Shown: in pieces, positions 10,507 to 21,466 of the stretch
Numbering within the stretch: the stretch's first letter is position 1
Layout: each line of letters begins with the position of its first letter
NCBI GenBank assembly: GCA_007026445.1
Contig: VDMD01000024.1
Location: 124,001 to 188,000, forward strand
Length of the DNA stretch: 64,000 nucleotides
Direction: 5' to 3'
DNA from: Schizophyllum amplum
Taxonomy: Eukaryota; Basidiomycota; Agaricomycetes; Agaricales; Schizophyllaceae
Notes under the pieces: generated by a model
Told to the model about the DNA's origin: nothing
The model's database searches: none
The model's input: the letters and a program-made list of their open reading frames with translations, nothing else
Program-made: the position numbers and the translations under genes

Positions 10507-13500
10507 TCATAGCTTACTGTCCGGCCCAGAAACGGAATGGAAGGTCGGCGCGTCGGGAGCGCGGGTGATGTGCGACGGCAAACGCTGGATGGGCTGCAGC
10601 TTGCGCTTGATGTCGCGCAAAATCGTGGTCTTCGGATGCCATTCACGGAATGCGTCCCGTAGCTGGGTGATGTCTCGCCCAAAGAAGTGCGCGACGCGGT
10701 CGTCCGCGATGAGATCACGCAGGGACCACGGGATCTGTAGCATATGAGCCTACGCATGACGCTGAAGATGGTGGAAAGATGTACCTCGTAATCATTCAGT
10801 TCGCTACTAGCGTTGAACGCTTCCAACGTCAAATCAGGGTGTTCCTCAAGGCCGTCGTCTGTCAGGAAGAGATACTTCGCTGCAAGACTACGAACATGTA
10901 ATCAGTAAGTAGTCTGTATAATCATCGCAAGCACTTACGCAAAGCAAGCCACATCTTCATAAGCAGTCGAGTGCCCGACACCGGTCAACGAGCCCGCCGT
11001 AGCCTCCGACAGATGTGTGATCAGACCGCTATCGGTCAGGCCGGAGTTCATGACACGCAGAAGGAGCACCAGCAGATTTGACAAAAAGTCCGACGAGCTA
11101 TGGGCCGTTAGTATTCACACACGGAGAATTAGGCAGCACACGTACTGGTAGGCGTCGCCGTCCATATACAATGCACGCAAGATGAGCGGGTGCTGAACGT
11201 AGGTGAACAACCCCGAATATATCGGGACGACCTGGTCGTTGAGTGAAGCGACGTAAACCATCTTGATCTGCGGATGCGAAGACCACATCAGCACACAACC
11301 TCAAGACATTTGCAATATCACTCACCCCATTATGGACGACGTTCGTCAACGCCGCGACATAAGCCTTGGACACCGCGTTCTCTGTGTTCTGTACACAGCT
11401 GAGAAAAACACCGCAGATACCAAATGGATCCCACACACCTGGAACTCAAACAGCTCACGAGCGGCATCTGACTCAAAATACTAGACCTTTGTTAATCACA
11501 CTACGCGACTCAAGCTCAAGCAACACACCTGGAAGTACGGTTGCAGCAGCGAGCTCGAGTTGAGATATCGCAATGGTCCTAGATGAATTCCGCATAGTGC
11601 CAGACAGCAGACTTTCTGAGGCTTCTCGTTCTCCTGGATGTTGCGCTTCGTGCGAATGTGTTTGTCCCGCACCAGCCGGTCGAGCAGATGTGTTGATACG
11701 ATCGTCCCCTGCGAATGTGTCGCGACGAAAATGGCATCCGCGGCATGCAGATCGGCCACCCACTCCTCATTCTTCATCAGATTGCCATACAGCCTGCGAG
11801 GACGGCGTGAGAACCGAGGATGCAGGGAAGAGATATGGACAAAAACACGCACTTCTCCACTCGCTTCTCGATCATGCCCTCACCCTCCAAAGGAATCTGC
11901 GTAATCTTGTCGAAGACGATGTTGTGCTCCTTCTGGAAGTTGTCCAACGCCTGCACCATCATACTCACGAACTTCGGACTAGTCCCGGTCGGCTAAAACA
12001 ACTCGGTCAGAACTCACTCAACAGGAAACAGCATACAAGCCACGTACCTCGCCCAGCACCGAGCGCATCATGGCGCCTGGGAACCAACCGTGGATGCCGA
12101 TAACCACGCAGCGCTTGCACGGCAAAGGCGCGGGTCGCAACTCCGGCGGGAGCAGCTCGATCGCGCGCGGAAGCTCCATGCCGAAGTGTGCATAGTCGGC
12201 ATCCGCACTCCTACTCCGTGATAGGGTCCCCATGCTCGCCTCGTTTCGAAGCGCGCTGCCCAAACCGCCACCGGCCCGCCGCGCAGCCGCGCCATAGCCC
12301 ACTGTACCATCGGCACTCGTCGCCCCGTCCGCATTGAAAAGAACACCGCGCACGAACCGACCGACTCGGCCGATGCGCGTTGGCGCGGGTTCAGGTGGAG
12401 GTACATTGCTCCGCGGCTGGGAGTGGAACGTGTCCTGCCACGTCGGAAGCACTACGTTCGGCGGCGGAGTCCGTGGTCGAGGCGGCGGCGCAGATACGGA
12501 CGACTTGCGCGACTTGGACTTCGCGCGCTCCTTGTCGTCCTTGCGCGGATCCTCCTTGACCTTCCGCGCATCCTTCCGCCCGTCCTCCTTCGCCTTCTTC
12601 TCCATAGCTTCCTTCGCCTGTGCCTTGACGTCGTCAGAGATAACAAGCATGGGCGCCTTACTCCTGACAGAGGCTAAGCTGTTTGCGCGGGTGCGGTCTG
12701 ACTTGACGGACTCCGGCGGCGCGAGGTGGTGCACGGACGAGGGCGCAGAGCCTGGGCGGCTGCCATCCTTGCTGTCCTTATCTGTGGTGCCCTCGCTCGC
12801 CTGCCCTTCCTCGTCCTCTTCGATGTCCATCACCTCCATCCCGTTCTCATCCCGTTTCACCTCCGCCTCGATACGCTTCGCAGCCAACGACCGGTTGCCC
12901 ATAAAGAATGATGCCCAGCCACTCTTGTTCGTGACGATGGAAGACACCGGGTTGGAATTGGTTGATACTGCGCGCCCTTCCCATTCCTCAGTCCTTTCCT
13001 GTGTCGTGTTGGCAACCTGATGCTGCGCTTCTACCTCGCGTTGCTTCGCCTCTACGTCCTGCTGCTCCTGCTCCGCCTGCAGAGCCACCAACTTGCCCTC
13101 CTGCTCGCGATCCCGCGCAAGCGCCGCCTCCTTGATCATTTCCGCATCTGTGAGCGACGCCTGCGCCTGCTCGGGCTCCTCCGTCCCGCTGCCGTAGTAC
13201 CACGCCCACGGCATATACCAGATCGAACTATCCGCGACGGACGTGATGGACAGCGCCTTCGACGTAGACGGCGCCTTGAGGGCAGGCGACGTGGATGGAG
13301 AAAGCGCAGACGGAGAAGATGTCTCGTTGGGCGGGCTCCCGTTCGCGGCCTTCTCCGCGGCCGGCTCGAGTATACCAGGTGCGGAGCCCGTTTCACGGAT
13401 AGAGTCTGGGGGTGGCGAGGTCGGTTCCCCAGTCTCCGTGCCAGCGGGGTCTACCACATCGCTGCACTGCGTCTTCGCGTCATCCTCCTGCGCCTGAGGA

Positions 13501-15159
13501 GATCCCCAGCCAACGTAGTCCCACCACGAGCCGGTAGACGCAGAGCGTGACTCGCGAGCTCGTATCGTCTCCGCATCTATGCCCTGTGCCTCCGCCTGCG
13601 GCTCCGCTGATGGTTGTCCTTCTGGGGCCGCTGCTGCCGCCGGCGAAGCAGCCAAGAGTTGAGGCTCCTGCGTGGGAGTAGCAGCCTCTTGCGCTGCAGG
13701 TAAAGGCGCTTCCGGAGCCTTGTCAACCACCTGCTTCACCGCCTGTTCTAGCGGGATCTTGGGTCGGCCCAGCAGCGGCAAGCTGAGTATGAACCGCGAT
13801 GTTGAAGGGTTCAGACCCGACGAGGACGTCACGGGCGCCTCCTCCAAGGTCGATCGCGAGGATTCTTTCCTCGAAGGCGACATCGACAGTGACGACGTCG
13901 GCGATGTCGAGCTTCGCGAAGGCGACGACGCGCGACGTACCGACCCCGACGGCCACGCAGGCGAGCTGGGAGAGTTCGGCAACGATGGCACTTCGGAGTC
14001 GAGGGACGACAGCGTGGAGGAGCGCAGCATGGGCGGCGATGTCGGTATGTCCCGCGGGGCACTGCCGCGGACGGTCGCGTCACTTGCGGGAGCCCTTTGC
14101 AATGGGGGCTGTTGTGCCGGAACCTCAGGTTGCAGGACTGAAAGCTCAGCCTGTGGTGTGGCAGGCTCGACGAACAGCGCAGGTGGCGGTGGGGATGGCT
14201 GGGGATCGGCAGCCGCATTCGCAGATGGATCGCTATCGGGAGAGGACGAGTCGCTAGCGATTTTGGCGCCGCGGGAGCGGGACAGTGAGCCGAACCATGA
14301 GCGCTTGGGCGGCTCGGTGACGCGCTTCAAAGATGCAGCTGCATCCTTGAGGGGTTCGGCAGCTCGTTTGAGAGATGCGGTAGCGCTGTTGGACGCTGCA
14401 TTGCTGGATAGCTCGGCGCCTTTCTTTGACCCTTGCGCAGCGGTATTCGAGGATTCCGCGGTACCACTTGTGACCCCTGCAGCGCTGGTAGAGAGCTCGG
14501 TTCTGGTCGGGAAAGGAATGGGTACCGAGGGCGGCGTGGATGACGATGTGGAAGGATCAGGCGCCGAAGTCGCGTTGATGGTAGGGCCAGTTGATAATGA
14601 CGTGTCCGGCGATGCGGTGCTCGATGCAGTTGATGTGCTCGGCGGGGAGATCAAAGCAGGCGGCGCCGTGCTCATAGGCATCTGTGGCGAAGCCCCGAGT
14701 TAGCTGCAGCTCGTACTCAGGTGCGGAGCCACTCACCTCCGGCTGTATGGGCTTCGGCGAGTCCGTCATGATGCGCCTGTCCAGTACACTGTCCGGGCTA
14801 CCTGAGACCGACCCGTCTCGCTGCTGGTCGTCCGCAGAGGAACTTTGGCGCAAGAGGGTTGACTGCGAGCGCCGTAGCGGTACTGAGCGCGCGCTTGATA
14901 TCGAGAGCAGGCGCTCGCGTGTCCGGGAGTAGTCCGGTGACCTCGAGTAATCAGAAGGCAGCGACTCGCTGGACGAGGCGGCTGGCTCTGGTGGTGGGTC
15001 CGTGTGATTATCGAACTCGGCGAGCACTAGGGAGACGCTCGGGGGCGCTGCGGTTGAGGGCTTTGAAGTGCTCAGTGAGCGCCATGAGGGTAATTTGGAG
15101 TTTGATTCGGATCCTGAGGGTTCGCGGGCAGATCTGGAGGAGCGCCTACTCGGAGTCAT
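10507..15159 (-). CDS. YML020W-like serine hydrolase with long disordered N-terminus (ten exons)
   Basis: Exons (complement): 15159-14737, 14681-12048, 11992-11853, 11793-11529, 11480-11439, 11388-11326, 11267-11146, 11097-10939, 10887-10785, 10749-10507; 4,194 nt, 1,397 aa, all phases consistent. The first ~980 residues are Ser/Pro/Ala-rich and probably disordered, with a Lys/Arg-Asp/Glu-rich stretch near residue 790. The C-terminal ~400 residues form an alpha/beta-hydrolase: GIHGWFPG (oxyanion-type HG), FVATHSQGTIV (H-S-Q-G nucleophile elbow), ELFEFQ and VYVASLNDQVVPIYSGL. This order matches the yeast YML020W family of uncharacterised lipase-like proteins. The substrate is unknown. The hydrolase part is spread over short exons, while the disordered part is one 2.6-kb exon. 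Confidence 0.82.
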
Positions 15160-16013
15160 GAGAGGAGGAAAAGAGAAAGATGGAAAGCACGTTGGCTCTG
15201 GCAGGGAGGCGCACGATGACGTTCATTGAATCAGGATCGGTTACCTCCTTTTGGGTTGTCCGGATCTGATGCGGACCCACATTCGAGTCGTACCACGTCT
15301 GCATGTCGCAGTTCAACGTCCAACAGTCAACCAACTGCCTCGACAGCGGTCATGCAACTTTTCTGCGGCTCGTCTCTCACCTCTTTACACGAAGGAATGT
15401 GCAATGAACATTATCACTCGTCCATATCCTCACCGGCATTGTAGTCCGCCTCGCCCGTCGTACCCTTCGAATGTCAATCCGTTTGAGGGCGTATTTCTGT
15501 TTCTTTGCTCCCATTCTTGATTGCATGAAGGCCTTGATCTTTTATTTGGGAGCTCGACACTCCTTCTAGGATCATCGCTGTAAACAAGTTCAGGACCATT
15601 CAGCGAGTCTATCCGTCTTTTCGTCATTTTCATTCCAACTGACATAACGGTTGAGTCCCTTGGGTGCTTATCATGTGCGCTGCACCTCGGTCAAAGTACT
15701 GTCAAATTTAAAAGCTCTCCCTGAGACTCTCTTTCTTGAGTCTCTTTGTGTTGACATCTTTTTGACACCTCTGACACCGCAAAGAGTTGAACTTTGCACA
15801 CCGCGTATGTAATCGTATGGGAAACGATGAGCCTGCACGCAGCCTCGCTTGTCCTTTCATACACGAGCGCAGACGCATCAACTCATTGCGATGAGCGTCC
15901 CAAGTACAAAAGACTTAAGTTACTTCTAAGTAGCATGAGTGCGACCGTGAGACTCGGGGAAGGGAACGTGGACGTTCGTGTCACGTGCTATTCAACGGCA
16001 CAAGCACACCTCC
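15160..16013. other. Divergent intergenic region
   Basis: This is the shared upstream region of the minus-strand YML020W-like gene and the plus-strand F-box gene. AT content rises around 15680-15780, with repeated gagactct/gagtctct words. No TATA box or other feature could be assigned. Confidence 0.4.
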
Positions 16014-17852
16014 ATGGCCCACCAGAGTAGGGCCACTAGCGTCCAAAAAACCAACGACGCAACTGCTCAAGACTGTGGTGACGCCGCCGGCACTCCAGAA
16101 GCGTCCGCCGACACTGGCATTCAGGACGCTGAGGACAGCATTGGTGAACGAGGCGCTTTGGAGACCGCTGACTTCAACCAGCAAGCAGAGAAACGGCGTG
16201 ATCATGGCCTCCTCACGGCGCTCAAAGTTTTTGTGGGTGCTGAGAATCTCAGGACTCGTGAAGGCGTCAGTGCGCTCAAGCTTCGCAACGGCGCCAAGGC
16301 TACCGAGCTCGTCAAAGGCGCTCAGACGGCATGGCTCAATTTGTGGTCGGCGAATCGACCGCCCGTACTCACCGAGCTCCCTCTGGACATGATATACGAG
16401 GTGCGTAACAGACCCCCGAACGCGAGCTGATAGAAGCACTGGTCGTTCCCTCTACGAACGCTAACTGAGTCCTTCCCTGACCGCACCTGACTCTTGACCC
16501 TTACCTACCTAACTTACCGCCCGTCCCAGATTTCCACCCACCTCCATCCCGCTGATCTCCTGGGCGTATCGCGTCTGAACAAGACCCTGCGCCAGATGCT
16601 CCTGCAAAAGAGCTCGCGCTGGTTATGGAGAGCGAGCTTCGAGAGGTATAGCGAAACCGCGCTCGGCCGGTCAGGGTACATGCTCGCCGGTCCATGGCAC
16701 GGCGGCCCCGGGATCGCGTACGGCGGCGGTCCAGCGAACGCCTATGGCGGTCCGGGGACTGCGTCCGGTTGCCCCAAAACACCAGACGATCTTAGCGAGC
16801 CGGAATATGCTCGTTTTCTTTTCGATGATCTGTGTATGGTGCGTATTCCGGCTCGCTTCGTGATGTGTATGGTGAATGGCGGATGGGCTCATGATTGTCA
16901 TCAGAACTGCTCCGCCCCTGGTGGAATCTATATTGCTTGGAAAGCATGTATGCGTTATTGCGAAAAATGTGTTTCCATTCTGCATATGTACGTCTTCCTC
17001 GTTGCCTTTTGTTCTCTCCTTACTTTGTCCTTACTCTCATAAATCTATATATGTTGCATCTCTCGTTTCATCGCTCTCTCTCTCTCGAGTCCGCTGTCTT
17101 CTATCTCGTCATCCGCGCCCTTCTTCTTAGTATCTTCTCCTCTCTCACGCCTCTGTTGCCGTCTTGAAACCTCGTTTGGGCGTCTCGCGCGGTTGTGTGC
17201 TGAGTGCCGTTGAACGAGATTGATTTTGACAAGTCCCTTCAGATTCAGTACCCTGGAGGAAGCGATCCCGCAGGATGCAGATCTCGGTCGGACATTTACA
17301 GCGAATTTTGTGCTCGCCGTCCGTGAGTGTTCTTTCTGACGAGGTGTTTGCGGGTCGTGGTTCTTTTTCTGGATTGTGTTTTCTGTGTTGAAACTCGTGC
17401 TTGCCTTTTCACTATGCAGCTCCCCTCATCCTCCTTGATAGAGGCTCCCTCGCTGCTGGGACCAAGTGCGAAGGCTCAAGGGCTTATACCTTTCCCAGAT
17501 TGTGAGGGTAATGACATTGACCTCTACGTGAGAAGCGAGGTAGAGGCGTTCGTCACTGAGCTTGGGCGGCTCCAGGACAGGGACGCGGGCACGGACACAG
17601 ACACGGACACGGACACGGCCATGGTCATCCACGCTTGGTTAGAGGAGCAACGTGCATATTGCCAGAAAGCTTACGGGGTGCGTGTGGTCTACGTCGCCTC
17701 GTCATTTGCAATAATTCTGCTCAAATGCGCATTAGCACATGATATGGCTGGACGAGTGGAAGCGCGAGCGCGAGAGGATACGCATCGAGGCAAAGACGAG
17801 AGAGAAACGTCGAAATTGGGGGCGCCGTAGCTGGAGTTTCTGGCGTGGCTGA
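16014..17852 (+). CDS. F-box protein with Cys-rich segment
   Basis: Exons inferred: 16014-16400, 16530-16838, 16905-16987, 17243-17318, 17420-17677, 17736-17852; 1,230 nt, 409 aa. LTELPLDMIYEISTHLHPADLLGVSRLNKTLRQML (read across the first intron) is a clear F-box, the Skp1-binding motif of SCF ubiquitin ligases. It is preceded by a basic tail typical of the agaricomycete F-box family. A Cys-rich segment (LCMNC...CMRYCEKC) follows. The C-terminus is rich in Arg/Lys/Glu (WKRERERIRIEAKTREKRR) and helical. The ATG at 16014 is in good context (tccATGg). The donor at 17319 (gtccgt) is weak, so exon 4 may end differently. Substrate recognition is unknown. A short Asp-Thr repeat (GTDTDTDTDT) near residue 340 reflects a gacacg microsatellite. 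Confidence 0.75.
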
Positions 17853-18496
17853 TGCGGTCGCGCGTCCTAGCGCGTATGACAGGAAGGGTTGCCCCAGAGC
17901 GTACAATAAGGCGGCTTGACCACGGTGGATGAGGCCGTAAGCCCTATCGCGGACGACTTGATACTTGTGCCAAGGACTGGTGCTGTACTCCGAGGAAGCT
18001 TTGGCACGCAATCATCCATCAGTGTGGACCTACAACACTCGTCAGTTTTTATATGTCCGCTCTTCCGGCTCTTTTGTGCTGCACGCAGCGTCTTCAGCCC
18101 AACATCCTCTTTGATACAAGGTCTGATCAAGCAGATATTCAGCGCCTAGCAACCTCGAATAGCGCTGCAAAGTGTATGTCCACCATAACAGTGACATCAG
18201 CCACGGATCCTGCTGTATAGACATGGCTTACGAGGCTGCGCTCCGCGCGATCAAAGGCGCAAGAGCAGCGTTGGAGCACTGGCAGCGACCAGGCAGCGAC
18301 TCGCAGGCGTGGCGAGAATAGGGGCTTGCTCCCACACAATGAATGCACGTGAGAAGCATGCGGATCGCGCAGCCGGCAGCGCTTCTGCTGAACTCCCATC
18401 ACCCTGGTCGCTCCTTGCACGAATCTACGCGCTCAGCTTAGGACAGAATTGTGACTCCACCGAGCTTTACCAAAGGGTATCGTCCTCATTATCTGA
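17853..18496. other. Intergenic region upstream of YLYAPQ copy B
   Basis: No gene, TIR or tandem repeat was recognised. Short frames on both strands lack family features. Confidence 0.4.
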
Positions 18497-19971
18497 TGCC
18501 GGAGGACGTAGCTAAGAAGCCGAGCGCTTGGTCGTAATGGCTGACGGGAAAAAGACCATCCTCATACCCCTCCTAGCGTCGTACGAGGCAAGTGAATCAC
18601 CAAATCACGCTAATTTCTGCCATAGGACGCCCTTCGTGCCGCTGCCCGTCATTTTTCGGGGCATTCGTCGCATACTGGGCTTCAGACGCGCGATCCCGCC
18701 ATTTGTGACGATCAGTACATGGAATCCACCTCCGAGCCCTGGGAGCATGTCAAGGCCGAGCTGAAGGCCCTTCGCGTGACTGAGACAGATGTCGACCGTG
18801 TTACGCAGTTGAACAACTCGAGCATCACCCCTATGGCATGTGCGACCGCCGTCGGCACCACTGCGCTCCCTGCACTACCTTCATCTCGTCCTTCCAGCGA
18901 CCCTATTGACCTACGCCGGATAACGATCTCTTTGGTACAGCGGCGACACCATGCTATCGCTTACCGTGCAGCTGGAAAAAGTGATGGAAAACGTTACTTA
19001 CAGCAAGCAGACCAGCAACTGCGCCACAGGCTTTCACTGTATCTGCAATGGACAGGAAATACAGGCATCATATACAGTTGCCGGTTTGGAATTGAAGACG
19101 GAGAATTGAAGATATTCGTCCACAGGAATCAGATTGGCGGCAAGCCGGTCGAATATCTCTATGCACCTCAGACGATCTAGGGCACCGTGCGCCTTTCTCC
19201 CCGCAAGGAATGGACAGTTTCGACAGTGTACCCCGTCGTGTCCATCAAAGCTACATAAACGGGTCAGACACTACAATGGCGGGTGCAAACACAGCAAGAC
19301 GGTGCGCATGTTGCACGAGATGTCTACCGGGCTGGACGCTGCCTATCTGTACTGGGAGGCAAAGTGCGTCACCTTTCTTCTTATAGACGTGTCACATCTA
19401 CCTAACATGCCCAGAACCGAAGAAGCAAGGATGCTGAGTCCACTGGCGACCGCCCTCGTCTTCCCTCGCCATGCAGTCGACCGCGAAGATTTTTAGCCCA
19501 AGAAGGAGCGGGCTGCCGGATGGCGACTTTATCCTGCTGGCTGTCAGCAATATTACGCCGTATACCGACGTCGCTTTACATAGCAGACATGAGTCTTCAT
19601 ACGGAGGCGAGGTCCTTTTTCATAGTGTGGGCAGTCCAACTTTACTGCATCACGCGTCCAAATATCATACTGAACACCCCAAGCTACTGGCTCCCCTCGC
19701 TCCTCGAACATGCACACGTCGCTCTGCCCTTCGTCGAGCAGGCCGCGTACGAGCGTGCGGCGCCGCTGGAGCGCCCGACATCGTCACCCGCGTCTTCATG
19801 CCTTCCAAAGGCGTGGACGCCGAGAAGCTTCACGCATGGTCAGCAGCGTGGGCGCGGGCAAACGAATCGCCCACAACTTGGAGACACGTAGTGGGCGTCC
19901 ATCTGGAGAAGACCCTCAATGTCAGTTTATTTCGTTTCATCGAGTGGGGCGGGATGGAAGTGCTGCGCTGA
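18497..19971 (+). pseudogene. YLYAPQ-family copy B (decayed)
   Basis: This is co-linear with copy A across all four exons: MADGKKTILIP..., EPWEHVKAELKALRV, GGKPVEYLYAPQ, TGLDAAYLYWEA, DIVTRVFMPSKG and FRFIEWGGMEVL. Damage relative to copy A: a frameshift just after the start (18497), an in-frame TAG at 19178-19180, a TAA at 19256-19258, a frameshift before TGLDAAYLYWEA, and a 10-bp deletion in the C-terminal exon near 19769 (copy A reads ctggaggtcgtgcccgcgcc, this copy ctggagcgcc). Several independent lesions make this a true pseudogene, not a sequencing artefact. Confidence 0.85.
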
Positions 19972-20175
19972 GCAGTAAGACGCCCACTGCAGATATCACC
20001 CATTTAGCAAATGGTCTGATTCAGCTCCCTCGTCTGTTCGGCGTTGATAACTTCGGTGTTCCATTTCTGGTCGACCCCGATAGCGCATACATGCTGCCGG
20101 TCCCGGCCCCTGCGACGCGCTAGATCTTTCCTCTTAAATTCACTGAGCCGCAAGCGCTCTCGCAAGCCGACCGCC

Positions 20176-21026
20176 ATGACTGCGCCCACAAACCCGCATG
20201 AAGGTTCCAAACCTTCCATCGCAGCCGCAATCGACGGCAACGCGCCCCGCGAGCTGAAGGAATTCGTTGTGAACTCCTCCGCCTTGTTTTCTGGACCTCA
20301 AAGACAAGTGTTCGCGGGCGCCACCTGCGAAGACGTCCGCATCACCGAGGTGAGTGTGATGCGCAGCGACGCCGATGCGTCACAGGCGCGCGTTCTGTGC
20401 GAGGTACAAGTACGCAGAGGTATATCGACTCCCTTTCATTCTTCTCAGCATGCATACTCCTGCAATGGTTTTGAGCGCAGACATGGTCAACATCTTTGAT
20501 GCCATGCACGGCGCCTGCACGGTATTCCTGATAGACGAGTAAGTTTTGCGACCTAATCACTTATTCGCATGGCTTTGGTAGCTTGTCTTGACATAAGTAC
20601 CCTGCTCATTATCGATTTCTACTTAGGATCTCCTCACTTGCCATGATGGTCCTCGCTAAGCACGAGGGTCGAGAGCACTGGCAGTCCTCTTCCGATGTAT
20701 CGCAGACCATAGACACCGTATATCATGCACCGGCCCCCTTGTGAGTCCCAACCTTCACTTGCACATTGGCAAGCCGTTGACTCACTGTGGCAGGGGTACT
20801 AAACTCCGCGTCATCGGTACTTGTGACTCCTTAGACGAAACCAGCCCGCTAGTCTGTCGAGCAGAGGTCCGTCTTGTTCTCTAGGGCTGAAGTGCCTCTT
20901 ACTCATCGCGTCATCCTTTGCTGCGCGCTACTTCCTACCAGATTTTGGGACGCCGACAATCGACGCATCGTAGCCACTGGCACGCACACCAAGTGGCAGC
21001 CCTCACTGCGGGAAACCCGTCTCTGA
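20176..21026 (+). pseudogene. Hot-dog thioesterase copy B with single-base frameshift in last exon
   Basis: Exons: 20176-20419, 20481-20538, 20627-20740, 20794-20866, 20942-21026. Product about 190 aa: MTAPTNPHEG start, VNIFDAMHGACTVFLIDE, TVYHAPAPL, GTKLRVIGTC, VATGTHTK. Exons 2-4 have exactly the lengths seen in copy A. The final exon is 85 nt instead of 84: attttggg where copy A implies att-tgg, one surplus T at 20942-20946. As written, the last ~27 residues are out of frame. Everything else is intact (good Kozak gccATGa, clean splice sites), so a consensus error is as likely as a real mutation. The HGG turn is HGA here. Confidence 0.75.
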
Positions 21027-21466
21027 TGATGCAGCCGGTCTTCGCTTGTCTATAAGCAGAATAGCCGATGTCCGATGTCCTGTGTGTCGGCGGGCTACTT
21101 ATATCAATGGGCTATGAATATATGAATGGGCTATGAATGTTCCGAAACGCCATACATTATTTTACAACGAGTGAGCTCCGGCGACCGATTTGGATGCCAC
21201 ACCCTCGGCTGCGCCGCTTGACGGTGCGACGATGGAATTGATGTTCAGCGTTGGTGGCGGCCCTTTTGGTTTCTTGGTGGAATCAGGGCTGGTCCAGGAA
21301 GTGTACTCGTTGACTTTGCTCGATTCGGAAGCAACGGACGGATCCTACCATATCGCCGTCAGTACAAAAGTCGACACGGAGAGAGCTACGCACTTCTGCA
21401 ATGGTGGAATCGTCCCCTTCATTCCAGCGTCTCGTTTGTCGTGCACCAGCGCCCTTAACACTTCTC
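21027..21466. other. Convergent intergenic region
   Basis: This lies between the 3' ends of thioesterase B and the DUF6535 gene. It holds a short duplicated word (tatgaatgggctatgaat) near 21110-21140. The open frame 21190-21540 shows no family features and overlaps the DUF6535 C-terminus antisense. Confidence 0.4.

Noticed and set aside
13672..14703. 343-codon plus-strand frame
   Set aside because: It is the antisense shadow of the large Ser/Pro-rich exon of the YML020W-like gene; it has no introns or domain features of its own.
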